Shown one piece after another: positions 1 to 8,761 of a DNA stretch of 64,000 nt. How positions within the stretch are numbered: the first letter of the stretch is position 1; every line of letters starts with the position of its first letter. Both the position numbers and the translations under genes were made by a program. The notes under the pieces are model-generated. The model made no database searches, was not told where the DNA came from, and saw only the letters and a program-made list of their open reading frames with translations. Origin of the DNA: Halioxenophilus aromaticivorans (GTDB taxonomy: Bacteria > Pseudomonadota > Gammaproteobacteria > Pseudomonadales > Cellvibrionaceae); NCBI RefSeq assembly GCF_042850945.1, contig NZ_AP031496.1, positions 3,782,001 to 3,846,000 on the forward strand, read 5' to 3'.

Positions 1-23
1 TCTTTGTTAATTAATACGCTCAT
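1..23 (-). CDS. sucD: Succinyl-CoA ligase alpha subunit, first codons only
   Basis: The reverse complement of the first 23 bases reads ATG and then codons for MSVLINK, the usual start of the succinyl-CoA synthetase alpha subunit. The start codon lies one base after the sucC stop codon, so the two genes should be translationally coupled. Everything after residue 7 is outside the window. The alpha subunit carries the phosphorylated histidine and binds CoA (family knowledge). The identity rests on these few residues plus the position directly after sucC. Confidence 0.85.
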
Positions 24-24
24 C

Positions 25-1194
25 TTATTTACCCCCTGCTGCAGCTGCGACCACTTTCTCTGCGGCATCGGTCAAGCTTTCTGCGGCAATAATGTTCAAA
101 CCGCTCTCAGACAATACCTTCTGTCCCGCTTCGGCTTTGTTACCTTCTAGGCGAACAACTACAGGTACTTTAACGCCTACTTCTTCAACTGCACCGATAA
201 CACCGTTGGCGATCATTTCACAAGAAACGATACCGCCGAAGATGTTGATCAAAACAGCTTCTACAGCCGCGTCAGACAGGATGATTTTAAACGCTTCTAC
301 CACGCGCTCTTTGGTTGCACCGCCACCTACGTCTAGGAAGTTGGCAGGCTGACCACCGTGCAGTTTAACGATGTCCATGGTACCCATGGCCAGACCAGCA
401 CCGTTTACCATACAGCCAATATTACCTTCTAGGGCAACGTAGTTGAGCTCCCACTCAGCAGCGTGTGCTTCGCGAGCGTCGTCTTGGCTTGGGTCGTGCA
501 TTTCACGGATACCAGGCTGACGGTAAAGAGCGTTGCTGTCGATGTTGATTTTGCCATCTAAGCAGTGCAGGTTGCCTTCTTTGGTGATTACCAGAGGGTT
601 GATCTCCAACAGTGCGAAGTCTTTGTCTTCGAACATTTGGGCCAAGCCTAGGAAGATTTTGGTGAATTGCTTCACCTGGGTGCTGTTCAGGCCCAACTTG
701 AAAGCCAATTCACGAGCTTGGTATGGCTGCGCACCAACCAGTGGGTCGATGGTAGCCTTGAGGATTTTCTCAGGAGTTTCCTCAGCTACTTTTTCGATCT
801 CAACACCACCTTCGGTAGATGCCATAAACACGATGCGGCGAGTAGAGCGATCTACCACAGCGCCCAAGTAAAGCTCTTGGTCGATGTCAGTACAAGACTC
901 AACCAATATTCGACTTACAGGCTGACCGTTTTCGTCTGTTTGGTAGGTAACCAAGTTGTTGCCCAGCCACTTGGTGGCGAACTCTTCGATCTCTTGTTTG
1001 GAGTTAACCAGCTTAACGCCGCCTGCTTTACCGCGACCACCGGCGTGAACTTGGGCTTTAACAACCCACATATCACCACCGATCTCATCCGCTGCAGCCG
1101 CTGCTTCAGCGGCAGTTTGCGCTGCAACACCTTTGGATACCGGCAAACCGTACTCGGCAAACAATTGTTTTGCCTGATACTCATGCAAATTCAT
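25..1194 (-). CDS. sucC: Succinyl-CoA ligase (ADP-forming) beta subunit
   Basis: This 389-residue cytoplasmic TCA enzyme converts succinyl-CoA to succinate with ATP or GTP formation, together with SucD. The ATG at 1194 gives the normal family N-terminus MNLHEYQAKQLF; a longer open frame continues upstream but adds 49 unrelated residues and is rejected. The N-terminal ATP-grasp part includes VKAQVHAGGRGKAGGVKLV. The C-terminal half has the ligase motifs FLDVGGGA and NIFGGIVSCEMIANG, which bind the partner subunit and the active-site phosphate. The length matches the family (388 in E. coli). The gene is last but one in a suc cluster but is separated from lpd by 335 bases holding a terminator and a palindrome, so it probably has some independent expression. 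Confidence 0.97.
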   Translation of the reverse strand: MNLHEYQAKQLFAEYGLPVSKGVAAQTAAEAAAAADEIGGDMWVVKAQVHAGGRGKAGGVKLVNSKQEIEEFATKWLGNNLVTYQTDENGQPVSRILVESCTDIDQELYLGAVVDRSTRRIVFMASTEGGVEIEKVAEETPEKILKATIDPLVGAQPYQARELAFKLGLNSTQVKQFTKIFLGLAQMFEDKDFALLEINPLVITKEGNLHCLDGKINIDSNALYRQPGIREMHDPSQDDAREAHAAEWELNYVALEGNIGCMVNGAGLAMGTMDIVKLHGGQPANFLDVGGGATKERVVEAFKIILSDAAVEAVLINIFGGIVSCEMIANGVIGAVEEVGVKVPVVVRLEGNKAEAGQKVLSESGLNIIAAESLTDAAEKVVAAAAGGK

Positions 1195-1271
1195 GACATT
1201 TATTCCGTATTTTTTGACTATGTTCGCTCGGCGCAAGAACAACCTTACGCAAATTAAACAAGTTTGACTTT

Positions 1272-1291
1272 CGCGGGAGCAAGCTCCCGCG
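1272..1291. repeat. REP-like GC-rich palindrome
   Basis: CGCGGGAGC, AA, then GCTCCCGCG forms a perfect 9-base-pair stem with a two-base loop. It resembles the short intergenic REP palindromes common in gammaproteobacterial genomes. Only one copy was noticed in this window, so repeat status is inferred from its form. Confidence 0.45.
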
Positions 1292-1496
1292 CCCGAGTCC
1301 AACTGCAGCAAACACCGCTCCGCTACAGTGACACAACACACCGATATTAGGCCGCACCTTAAACCACTGGCGCAGCCCAGCTACCCCTTTTATATGGTTA
1401 AGTTCCCCGTGAGACCTGCACGGTGCTCCCCACTCAGACGTGGAGACTATCCCTATTAGAATTGTTACCAGCGCGTCCCTTGCTGGTTGGTAGATA

Positions 1497-1523
1497 AAAC
1501 AAATCACCCCGTAGGGTGATTTG
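1497..1523 (-). terminator. Probable rho-independent terminator after lpd
   Basis: On the minus strand, just after the lpd stop codon at 1530, CAAATCACCC and GGGTGATTTG form a perfect 10-base-pair stem around a 4-base loop. The stem is followed by a short T-rich run (TTTTAT). The stem has modest GC and the T-run is short, so termination may be partial, allowing some read-through into sucCD. Confidence 0.65.
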
Positions 1524-1529
1524 ATTCAA

Positions 1530-2972
1530 TTACTTTTTCTTTTTGCGGTTAGGCATGTGAATGGCGTGACCATTGACCGCCAGCGCGGCTTCTTTGACAG
1601 CCTCAGAGAAAGTTGGGTGACCGAATACAGTCATACCGATGTCTTCGGCGCTGGCGCCGAATTCCATGGTCATGGCAACGGATTGCACCAAGTCAGAGGC
1701 GCTAGGACCAACAATGTGGCAACCCAATACGCGGTCGGTTTCGGCGTGAGCCAACATCTTAACCATACCGTCAGACTCGTCCGCTGCAACAGCACGGCCA
1801 ATGGCCATGAATGGAAAGGTACCTTTGTTGTAAGGCACGCCATCGGCTTTAAGCTGCTCTTCGGTTTTACCCACAGAGGCAACCTCTGGGTGGGTATAAA
1901 TAACGTTAGGAATAATGTCGTAGTTGATCAGGGTTTTTTCACCGGCGATGCGCTCGGCAACCATAACACCCTCTTCCGAGCCTTTGTGAGCCAACATTGG
2001 GCCACGTACAACGTCACCAACCGCCCAGACGCCCGGTGCATTAGTAGAACATAGGTCGTTAACGTAGATAAAACCACGCTCATCCAAGTTCACGCCGCTG
2101 TCTGCAGACAGTAAGCCTTCGGTGTAAGGACGGCGACCAACACAAACGATCAGCTTGTCGAAGGTTTGCTTTTGCTCGTTACCGTCGGCGTCGCTGAAGG
2201 TGACTTCTACTTCGCCGTTCTTCACTTCGGTGCCAGTTACACGGCAGCCCAAGCGGATGTCGAGGCCTTGCTTCTTGTAGATTTTGTGAGAAGCCTGGGC
2301 AATCTCCTGATCCATAATATGCAGGAACTTATCCATGGCTTCCAGAAGAACCACGTCAGAACCCAAACGACTCCAAACACTACCCAGTTCCAGGCCGATA
2401 ACGCCGGCACCGATAACGCCCAAACGCTTTGGCACTTCACTAAATTCCAACGCGCCGGTGGAGTCAACGATTACATCGTTATCCACTTTGGCAACTGGGA
2501 TGGCAACCGGGGTAGAGCCTGACGCCAAAATAACGTTGTCGGCTTCTAGCTGGGTAACCTTGCCTTCGAAATCCGTATACTCAACCTTACGGCCGGCCAA
2601 AAGCTTACCGGTGCCATATAAAGAAGTAACGCCATTAGCTTTAAACAAACCGGCAATACCGCCACTCATTTGCTTAACAACCTGGTCCTTACGTTCAATC
2701 ATGGTGGGAACATCAATGCTCACATCACCCGTTGAAATACCGTGGCCTTTGAATGCCGCGTGGGCGTCGTGGAATTTATGGGAGCTGTCTAACAGAGCTT
2801 TAGAGGGGATACAACCGACGTTCAAACACGTACCACCATTGATACCTTTACCTTTGGTGTCTTTCCATTTTTCGATACAAGCGGTCTTTAAACCTAACTG
2901 CGCCGCGCGAATGGCCGCTACATAGCCCGCTGGGCCCGAACCGATGACAATGACATCGTATTTATCCGACAT
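1530..2972 (-). CDS. lpd: Dihydrolipoyl dehydrogenase (E3)
   Basis: This 480-residue FAD flavoprotein re-oxidises dihydrolipoyl groups of 2-oxoacid dehydrogenase complexes and passes electrons to NAD. The N-terminal dinucleotide-binding motif GSGPAG (about residues 11-16) is followed by the redox-active disulfide GGTCLNVGC, with Cys49 and Cys54. A second Rossmann motif, GAGVIGLELG, binds NAD. The C-terminal dimerisation domain carries HPTFSE with the catalytic His-Glu pair. The start at 2972 has a strong upstream AGGAAAGGAAT. It lies directly after sucB, so this copy serves the 2-oxoglutarate dehydrogenase complex. It may also serve other complexes encoded elsewhere. Confidence 0.97.
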   Translation of the reverse strand: MSDKYDVIVIGSGPAGYVAAIRAAQLGLKTACIEKWKDTKGKGINGGTCLNVGCIPSKALLDSSHKFHDAHAAFKGHGISTGDVSIDVPTMIERKDQVVKQMSGGIAGLFKANGVTSLYGTGKLLAGRKVEYTDFEGKVTQLEADNVILASGSTPVAIPVAKVDNDVIVDSTGALEFSEVPKRLGVIGAGVIGLELGSVWSRLGSDVVLLEAMDKFLHIMDQEIAQASHKIYKKQGLDIRLGCRVTGTEVKNGEVEVTFSDADGNEQKQTFDKLIVCVGRRPYTEGLLSADSGVNLDERGFIYVNDLCSTNAPGVWAVGDVVRGPMLAHKGSEEGVMVAERIAGEKTLINYDIIPNVIYTHPEVASVGKTEEQLKADGVPYNKGTFPFMAIGRAVAADESDGMVKMLAHAETDRVLGCHIVGPSASDLVQSVAMTMEFGASAEDIGMTVFGHPTFSEAVKEAALAVNGHAIHMPNRKKKK

Positions 2973-3000
2973 ATTCCTTTCCTAGATTCTGGAGTTGTGG

Positions 3001-3054
3001 TGCTTGCTTAGGGGGTTGCAGTGCAATATGGATGTTACCCCAACTAAGCAAGCA
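3001..3054. other. Long-stem inverted repeat between sucB and lpd
   Basis: TGCTTGCTTAG at 3001-3011 and its exact complement at 3044-3054 can pair over 11 bases. The sequence inside adds partial pairing (GGGG with CCCC). It fills most of the 102-base gap between sucB and lpd. No T-run follows on the minus strand, so it is more likely an mRNA stability or processing structure than a terminator. Confidence 0.5.
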
Positions 3055-3074
3055 GTTCTCGACAATTTGACTGA

Positions 3075-4583
3075 TTACACCTGTAACAGCATGCGGGCTG
3101 GGTCTTCGATGAACTCTTTGATCGCCACCAAGAATTGAACCGCGTCTTTTCCATCCAATAGACGGTGGTCGTAGGACAGCGCCAAGTACATCATTGGCAG
3201 AATTTCAACCTTGCCATCAACAGCCATTGGGCGATCTTGGATTTTGTGCATGCCCAAAATGGCTGACTGAGGTGGGTTCAGAATTGGCGTAGATAACAAC
3301 GAGCCGAACACACCACCATTGGTAATGGTGAAGGTACCACCGGTCATTTCTTCAATACCGAGCTTGCCATCTTTAGCACGCATACCGAAATCGCGGATAG
3401 TGCTCTCGATGGTGGCAATGCTCATGTCGTCCACATCGCGCAGAACAGGTACAACCAAACCGTTAGGGGTAGAAACCGCAACACCTACGTCTTGGAAGCC
3501 GTGATAGACGATGTCGTCACCGTCGATGGAGGCATTCACTTGCGGGAAACGCTTCAGAGCTTCGCAAGCGGCCTTAGTAAACATACCCATAAAGCCCAAA
3601 CGAGCGCCGTCATGGGTTTTCTCAAACAGATCTTTGTACTGCTTACGCATATCCATCAGCGGTTTCATATTCACCTCGTTAAAGGTGGTAAGCATGGCTG
3701 TGCTGGTCGAGGCGTTCAACAAGCGCTCGGCAATGCGCTTACGCAGACGAGTCATAGGAACGCGTTTTTCAATGCGCTCACCGGCAGGTAATGGCGCCGC
3801 GCTGGCAGCAGCCTTAGCCACTGGAGCTGGGCTAGCGGCCGGAGCAGCTGGTGCTGATTTAGCGTTAGCAACATCTTCTTTAGTGATGCGGCCGTCTTTG
3901 CCGGAGCCGGCAACAGATGCTAAATCGATGCCTTTTTCGCTGGCTAATTTACGCGCCGATGGCGAAGCAACGGCCTCGCCTCCGGCAGGGGCAGCTGCTG
4001 GTGCGGCCGCCGCAGGGGCCGCTGCGGTAGAGGCGGTAGCACCGGCTGTGATTTGACCAATTACCTGATTACTTTGGACGGTGGAACCGGCTTCAGCGGA
4101 TATGGCACTCAATACGCCATCGGCAGGAGCAACAACTTCCAGTACAACTTTGTCGGTTTCAATATCAACCAACAGCTCGTCTCGGGATACTTGCTCGCCC
4201 ACCGCTTTGTGCCAGCTTGCAACAGAACCGTCTTGCACAGATTCTGGAAAGGTCGGTGCTTTCAAGTCGACAACTTCACCACCACCGGAGTTGGCAGCCG
4301 GAGCTGCCTTCGGCGCACTGGCGGCCGGTGCAGCGGCTTGCTCACCTGCTTCAGCAATAATCCCAATGACTTCGTTACTCAGAACGGTATCGCCGGCACC
4401 TTTAATAATTTCGCCCAGTACACCGTCGGTTGAGGCGACTACTTCGAGCACCACTTTGTCGGTTTCGATATCGACTAAGAGCTCGTCACGACTGACGGCT
4501 TCGCCGGGTTGTTTGTGCCAATTTGCGACTACGCCGTCTTGAACCGACTCTGGAAAGGTGGGCGCCTTTATTTCTGTTGTCAT
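3075..4583 (-). CDS. sucB: 2-oxoglutarate dehydrogenase E2, two lipoyl domains
   Basis: This is the dihydrolipoyllysine succinyltransferase core of the 2-oxoglutarate dehydrogenase complex, 502 residues. It begins with two tandem lipoyl domains: residues 1-80 with lipoyl Lys43 and about 103-180 with Lys145, both in the motif DIETDKVVLEV. Ala/Pro-rich linkers separate these from a peripheral-subunit-binding domain at about 206-240 (SARKLASEKGIDLASVAGSG). The C-terminal acyltransferase domain ends with SYDHRLLDGKDAV, containing the catalytic His-x3-Asp. Enterobacterial SucB has one lipoyl domain, so the duplication accounts for the extra length. The start at 4583 has GAGGAAG upstream. It sits between sucA and lpd. 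Confidence 0.97.
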   Translation of the reverse strand: MTTEIKAPTFPESVQDGVVANWHKQPGEAVSRDELLVDIETDKVVLEVVASTDGVLGEIIKGAGDTVLSNEVIGIIAEAGEQAAAPAASAPKAAPAANSGGGEVVDLKAPTFPESVQDGSVASWHKAVGEQVSRDELLVDIETDKVVLEVVAPADGVLSAISAEAGSTVQSNQVIGQITAGATASTAAAPAAAAPAAAPAGGEAVASPSARKLASEKGIDLASVAGSGKDGRITKEDVANAKSAPAAPAASPAPVAKAAASAAPLPAGERIEKRVPMTRLRKRIAERLLNASTSTAMLTTFNEVNMKPLMDMRKQYKDLFEKTHDGARLGFMGMFTKAACEALKRFPQVNASIDGDDIVYHGFQDVGVAVSTPNGLVVPVLRDVDDMSIATIESTIRDFGMRAKDGKLGIEEMTGGTFTITNGGVFGSLLSTPILNPPQSAILGMHKIQDRPMAVDGKVEILPMMYLALSYDHRLLDGKDAVQFLVAIKEFIEDPARMLLQV

Positions 4584-4668
4584 TGTCGTATATCTTCCTC
4601 GAGATATTGCTGCTAGGTAATGGTTACTGCTTCGTCTTCTTAAACGCCACCGGAGGGTGGCATAACTG

Positions 4669-7506
4669 CTATGAATCTAGGGTTAATGCTTTGTTCACAA
4701 AACGATTTTGCTCTTCCAAATGCAGAGACATATACCCTGCCGCAGGAGCAGCCGATGATTCACGACCGGCAAACTTCATTGGAACCTGCTTAGTTAATTT
4801 CACCAATACACGGTCAATGCGGTGGCGAATGCCAAACCAAGCGCCTTGATTCATGGGCTCTTCTTGACACCAAACAATGTCTTGCAGATTTTCGTAACGA
4901 GAGATTTCAGCCAGTGCTTCTTCCTCGGGGAACGGATAGAGCTGCTCAACGCGCACCAGCGCGACATCTTCAATATTTTGCTCTTCGCGGGCTTCTAATA
5001 AATGGTAGTAGACCTTACCACTGCACATTACAACACGCTTGGCTTTTGATGCGTCTACGCTATCGTCGCCGATCACATTAAGGAATTTGCCCTGCGACAA
5101 TTCTTCCAAGGTGGACGTGGCACGCGGGTGACGCAGAATCCATTTCGGGCTCATCACTACCAAAGGTCGACGCATAGGACGAACCACCTGACGGCGTAGC
5201 ATGTGGAAAACCTGCGCGGGCGTGGTTGGAATACAGATCTGAATATTGTGCTCAGCGCACAACTGTACAAATCGTTCCAATCTCGCCGAGGAGTGCTCGG
5301 GCCCTTGGCCCTCATAACCGTGTGGCAGCAACATGGTTAAACCGCACAAACGGCCCCACTTGTGCTCACCACTGGTAATAAATTGGTCGATCACTACCTG
5401 GGCACCGTTGGCAAAGTCACCAAACTGGGCTTCCCAAATGACCAGGCCGTAGGGCTGGGTGGTGGCATAGCCGTATTCGAATGCCAGCACTGCCTCTTCC
5501 GATAAGTAAGAGTCATAGATATCGAAGGCGGGTTGACCTTCTGCCAGATTAGCCAGAGGTGTGTAGGACTCACCATCTTTTTGATTGTGAACTACCGCGT
5601 GGCGATGAGAAAAGGTACCACGACCGATATCCTGGCCAGTCATACGAACTTGGTTTCCGCTATCTAAGATGGTAGCGTAGGCTAGCAACTCAGCCATACC
5701 CCAGTTCAGGGCCAGGCTGCCCGCAGCCATCTTTTTGCGGTCTTCGTAGATTTTGGCGACCTGACGTTGAATCTGCACGCCGTCAGGAATTGCGCATAAC
5801 TTATTGGCAAGCTCGCGTAAGCGCGCTAAATCAACTCCGGTATCGCCTTCAGCGACCCAGTCGTGGCCAAGAAACGGCGACCAATCAACAAACATGGAGC
5901 TGTCTGGCTCGGACACCAAGCCATCGGCCACGGATTCACCGCGGTCTAATCGAGCGCGGTATTCATTGGACATTTCAGTAGCGTCGGCTTCACTGACAAC
6001 ACCCTGCGCCACTAGAGCTTCAGCGTACAAAGTCCGAGTCGTTTTCTGACTGCGAATTTTTTTGTACATCAGCGGCTGTGTCGATGATGGCTCATCGGTT
6101 TCGTTGTGGCCGCGACGGCGGTAACACACCAAATCGATTACTACGTCTTTTTTGAACTCGTAGCGGTAATCCATGGCCAATTGAGCCACAAAAATAACCG
6201 CTTCTGGGTCATCGCCATTGACGTGGAAAACAGGCGCTTCGACGAATTTAGCCACATCAGTACAGTAGTCCGTAGAGCGTGCATCTTCCTCACGGCTAGT
6301 GGTGAAACCAACTTGGTTGTTGATCACGATGTGCACGGTGCCGCCGGTTTTGTAAGCGCGGGTTTGGGACATTTGAAAGGTTTCAAACACCACACCTTGG
6401 CCTGCGAATGCTGCATCACCATGCACCGAGATAGGTACAACTAAGTTACCGGTTGGGTCGTTGCGGCGATCTTGACGGGCGCGCACGGAACCTTCAACCA
6501 CAGGCGATACGATTTCAAGGTGGGATGGGTTGAACGCCATGGCCAGGTGCACTTCACCGCCCTGGGTCATTACGTTGGACGAAAAGCCCTGGTGGTATTT
6601 AACGTCACCCGAGGTATCAACTAGCTTTTTACCTTCAAACTCATCAAATAGGTCAGTGGCATTTTTACCGAGGATATTAACCAGGGTGTTCAGGCGGCCC
6701 CGGTGGGCCATACCTAAAACGATTTCTTTAGTGCCGAAAGAGCCTGCACGCTTGATCAAAGAATCCAACAGCGGAATAAAACTTTCGCCGCCCTCTAATC
6801 CAAAACGCTTGGTACCGGGGTATTTACTGTCGAGATGACGCTCGAGGCCCTCTGCAGCAGTCAGGCGATCCAGCAGGCGCATTTTCACATCTTTGTTGTA
6901 ACGTGGATTTGCGCGTACGCTTTCCAGGCGCTGTAACAACCACTGACGCTCAGCGGCATCATTAATGTGCGTAATTTCAGAGCCGATGGAATCGCAGTAG
7001 GTGTCTTCTAGAGCATCTATAATACTGCGCAGTGGGGCTTCTTCTACGCCGATCATCAACTCACCGGTTTGGAATACGGTGTCTAAATCGGCTTTGGTGA
7101 GACCGTGGTAGTGCAAGTCTAGATCTGGAACGGACTTAGCTTGCTGCAGATTCAGCGGGTCAGTTTTGGCTTTTTTGTGGCCGCGGGAGCGGTAAGCGTT
7201 GATCAACTGTACTACTTTGATCTGCTTGCGCTCGTGCTCCATATTGACAGAGCCACTGCCCAATGGAGCATGACTGCGAGCGCGCTCTTTGGCGAGTTCG
7301 GCGAACTGAGCACGGATAATGGAATGCGGTGTATCGGCGTCAACCACCCCTTGTACGCGAGGCAGTTGATCAAAATAATTCCGCCACGCCTCATCAACGG
7401 CGTTGGGGTCGTGTAAATAAGTGTCGTATAAATCTTCTACATAAGCAGCGTTACCACCCGATATGTGGGAGGTTCGCCAAAGCGCTTCCATTATACTGTC
7501 TTGCAT
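4669..7506 (-). CDS. sucA: 2-oxoglutarate dehydrogenase E1
   Basis: This is the thiamine-diphosphate-dependent decarboxylase of the 2-oxoglutarate dehydrogenase complex. From the ATG at 7506 it is 945 residues, the normal length, and starts MQDSIMEALWRTSHISGG. That ATG has a GAGGCGG ribosome-binding site, whereas a start 12 codons upstream adds residues not typical of the family. The ThDP region includes HGDAAFAGQGVVFETFQM and INNQVGFTT. The C-terminal transketolase-like part includes GMAHRGRLNTL earlier and the late motif CQEEPMNQGAW. It is preceded by a 533-base gap after sdhB with hairpins, then followed within 85 bases by sucB, so sucA probably begins its own transcription unit. Confidence 0.97.
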   Translation of the reverse strand: MQDSIMEALWRTSHISGGNAAYVEDLYDTYLHDPNAVDEAWRNYFDQLPRVQGVVDADTPHSIIRAQFAELAKERARSHAPLGSGSVNMEHERKQIKVVQLINAYRSRGHKKAKTDPLNLQQAKSVPDLDLHYHGLTKADLDTVFQTGELMIGVEEAPLRSIIDALEDTYCDSIGSEITHINDAAERQWLLQRLESVRANPRYNKDVKMRLLDRLTAAEGLERHLDSKYPGTKRFGLEGGESFIPLLDSLIKRAGSFGTKEIVLGMAHRGRLNTLVNILGKNATDLFDEFEGKKLVDTSGDVKYHQGFSSNVMTQGGEVHLAMAFNPSHLEIVSPVVEGSVRARQDRRNDPTGNLVVPISVHGDAAFAGQGVVFETFQMSQTRAYKTGGTVHIVINNQVGFTTSREEDARSTDYCTDVAKFVEAPVFHVNGDDPEAVIFVAQLAMDYRYEFKKDVVIDLVCYRRRGHNETDEPSSTQPLMYKKIRSQKTTRTLYAEALVAQGVVSEADATEMSNEYRARLDRGESVADGLVSEPDSSMFVDWSPFLGHDWVAEGDTGVDLARLRELANKLCAIPDGVQIQRQVAKIYEDRKKMAAGSLALNWGMAELLAYATILDSGNQVRMTGQDIGRGTFSHRHAVVHNQKDGESYTPLANLAEGQPAFDIYDSYLSEEAVLAFEYGYATTQPYGLVIWEAQFGDFANGAQVVIDQFITSGEHKWGRLCGLTMLLPHGYEGQGPEHSSARLERFVQLCAEHNIQICIPTTPAQVFHMLRRQVVRPMRRPLVVMSPKWILRHPRATSTLEELSQGKFLNVIGDDSVDASKAKRVVMCSGKVYYHLLEAREEQNIEDVALVRVEQLYPFPEEEALAEISRYENLQDIVWCQEEPMNQGAWFGIRHRIDRVLVKLTKQVPMKFAGRESSAAPAAGYMSLHLEEQNRFVNKALTLDS

Positions 7507-7816
7507 ATATGCCCGCCTCGAAATAGGGCTCTCTAACTGCAAGAGGCGCTAAAATGTCTTAGCCCGAAAATCACGTTAACTGACCGTGGAATTTTATAAA
7601 AAGCAAACACTCTGTATAAAAGGAGGCACAACTTAGCCGTGACGGGCCCTTGTGTCATCGCTTTATTTAGAGTGCTCCAATGCTTATCGCCTTACTTGTA
7701 CAGATAGTCCGGTTCCCCGGCACCCTGACATGGAAAAAATCAAACTGTTCCTGGGGATCTCTCAACTCTAACCCAGGGCAGCACTCCAAATTAATTTTTT
7801 GGTCTAACTTACGTGC

Positions 7817-7852
7817 GTACACCGGCACACCACTATGGGTGTGCCGGTGTAC
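7817..7852. other. Perfect 15-bp hairpin between sdhB and sucA
   Basis: GTACACCGGCACACC at 7817-7831 is exactly complementary to GGTGTGCCGGTGTAC at 7838-7852, with a six-base loop. No T-run follows directly on the minus strand, so an intrinsic terminator is not clear. An RNA-processing or attenuation element within the sdh-suc transcript, or a protein-binding palindrome, is plausible. Confidence 0.6.
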
Positions 7853-7867
7853 TCATAGGAGATGTGC

Positions 7868-7885
7868 CTAGCTTGACCAAGCTAG
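7868..7885. other. Second small hairpin between sdhB and sucA
   Basis: CTAGCTT (7868-7874) pairs perfectly with AAGCTAG (7879-7885) around a four-base loop. It sits 15 bases from the larger hairpin toward sdhB. No T-run is seen, and the function is unknown. Confidence 0.4.
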
Positions 7886-8039
7886 CTCTCGTGACACAAA
7901 TCCAGTTTCCGATGCTTTAGGGTAACGTTAGCCGCCTCTAAAGCCCGGACATCTTTTTATCACAACCTTAGACGGTTTTCACCGAATCGGCTACTCGACC
8001 TTTGTATTACAGCAATATTTATTGCTATAACACTAATAA

Positions 8040-8744
8040 TTAGGTGGCCGAGCTCAATAGCATGTTGCGAATATGGCCAATCGCCCGAGTGGGGTTAAGA
8101 CCTTTAGGGCAAACCTGAACGCAGTTTTGAATGCCATGACAACGGAAAACGCTGAAAGGGTCGTCGATGTTGGACAAACGCCTCTCGGTTTCATTGTCGC
8201 GGCTGTCCGCCAAGAACCGGTAGGCTTGCAGTAAACCTGCAGGACCTACGAACTTATCAGGGTTCCACCAGAAGGAAGGACAGCTGGTTGAACAACAAGC
8301 ACACAAAATACATTCGTAAAGACCATCCAACTTGGCGCGATCTTCAGGCGACTGAAGACGCTCAATAGCTGGCGCCGGCTCGTTGTTTTGCAGAAACGGC
8401 TCGATCTTCTTGTACTGATCGTAAAATTGGGTCATGTCGATGACCAGATCACGCACAACAGGTAAGCCGGGTAAAGGGCGCAAAACAAGCGTATCGTTTT
8501 TAACGCACTCAGACAGCGCCTTGACACATGCCAAACCGTTAACACCGTTAATGTTCATGCCATCAGAACCACAAACACCTTCACGACAAGAGCGTCTAAA
8601 TGCCAAGCTCGAATCCTGGGCCTTAATCAACTCCAGAACATCCAATACCATCAGGTCTTTGCCTTGTGTGTCGATGTCATAAGACTTCATGTAAGGCGCC
8701 TGGTCGGTTTCTGGGTTGTAGCGATAAACTTCTACTTTTAACAT
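8040..8744 (-). CDS. sdhB: Succinate dehydrogenase iron-sulfur subunit
   Basis: This is the iron-sulfur subunit that carries electrons from the SdhA flavin toward quinone. All three cluster motifs are intact: CREGVCGSDGMN with a later Cys for the [2Fe-2S] centre, CILCACCSTSCP for the [4Fe-4S], and CHGIQNCVQVCPKG for the [3Fe-4S]. The ATG at 8744 (MLKVEVYRYNPETD) is preferred because GGGAG lies eight bases upstream. An ATG two codons earlier (8750) sits only two bases from that site. The protein is about 234 residues, normal for the family. It follows sdhA by about 17 bases. SdhB looks fully functional, which makes the odd membrane anchor upstream more striking. Confidence 0.96.
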   Translation of the reverse strand: MLKVEVYRYNPETDQAPYMKSYDIDTQGKDLMVLDVLELIKAQDSSLAFRRSCREGVCGSDGMNINGVNGLACVKALSECVKNDTLVLRPLPGLPVVRDLVIDMTQFYDQYKKIEPFLQNNEPAPAIERLQSPEDRAKLDGLYECILCACCSTSCPSFWWNPDKFVGPAGLLQAYRFLADSRDNETERRLSNIDDPFSVFRCHGIQNCVQVCPKGLNPTRAIGHIRNMLLSSAT

Positions 8745-8761
8745 ATCCATTACTCCCGAAA

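Larger units (their letters stand above)
1195..1529. other. Intergenic region between lpd and sucC
   Basis: These 335 bases contain no convincing gene. They hold a terminator-like hairpin next to the lpd stop (1500-1523) and a compact REP-like palindrome (1272-1291). An open frame running in from sucC is a read-through artefact. A promoter for sucCD would be expected here on the minus strand, but I could not define one. Confidence 0.6.
7507..8039. other. Non-coding region between sdhB and sucA
   Basis: These 533 bases contain no gene I believe in; a 63-codon open frame here has no family resemblance. The notable content is a perfect 15-base-pair hairpin (7817-7852) and a smaller 7-base-pair hairpin (7868-7885). 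Control of the sdh-to-suc transition (termination, processing, or a sucA promoter) is the likely role. Confidence 0.55.

Noticed and set aside
1195..1341. Upstream extension of sucC by 49 residues
   Set aside because: The extension is unlike any SucC N-terminus and runs through the REP-like palindrome; the ATG at 1194 gives the family start.
3001..3054. Inverted repeat between sucB and lpd as a rho-independent terminator
   Set aside because: No T-run follows the stem on the minus strand and the loop is long; kept only as a structure of unknown role.
7680..7871. A 63-codon plus-strand frame between sdhB and sucA
   Set aside because: No family resemblance, and it overlaps the perfect hairpin; regarded as chance.
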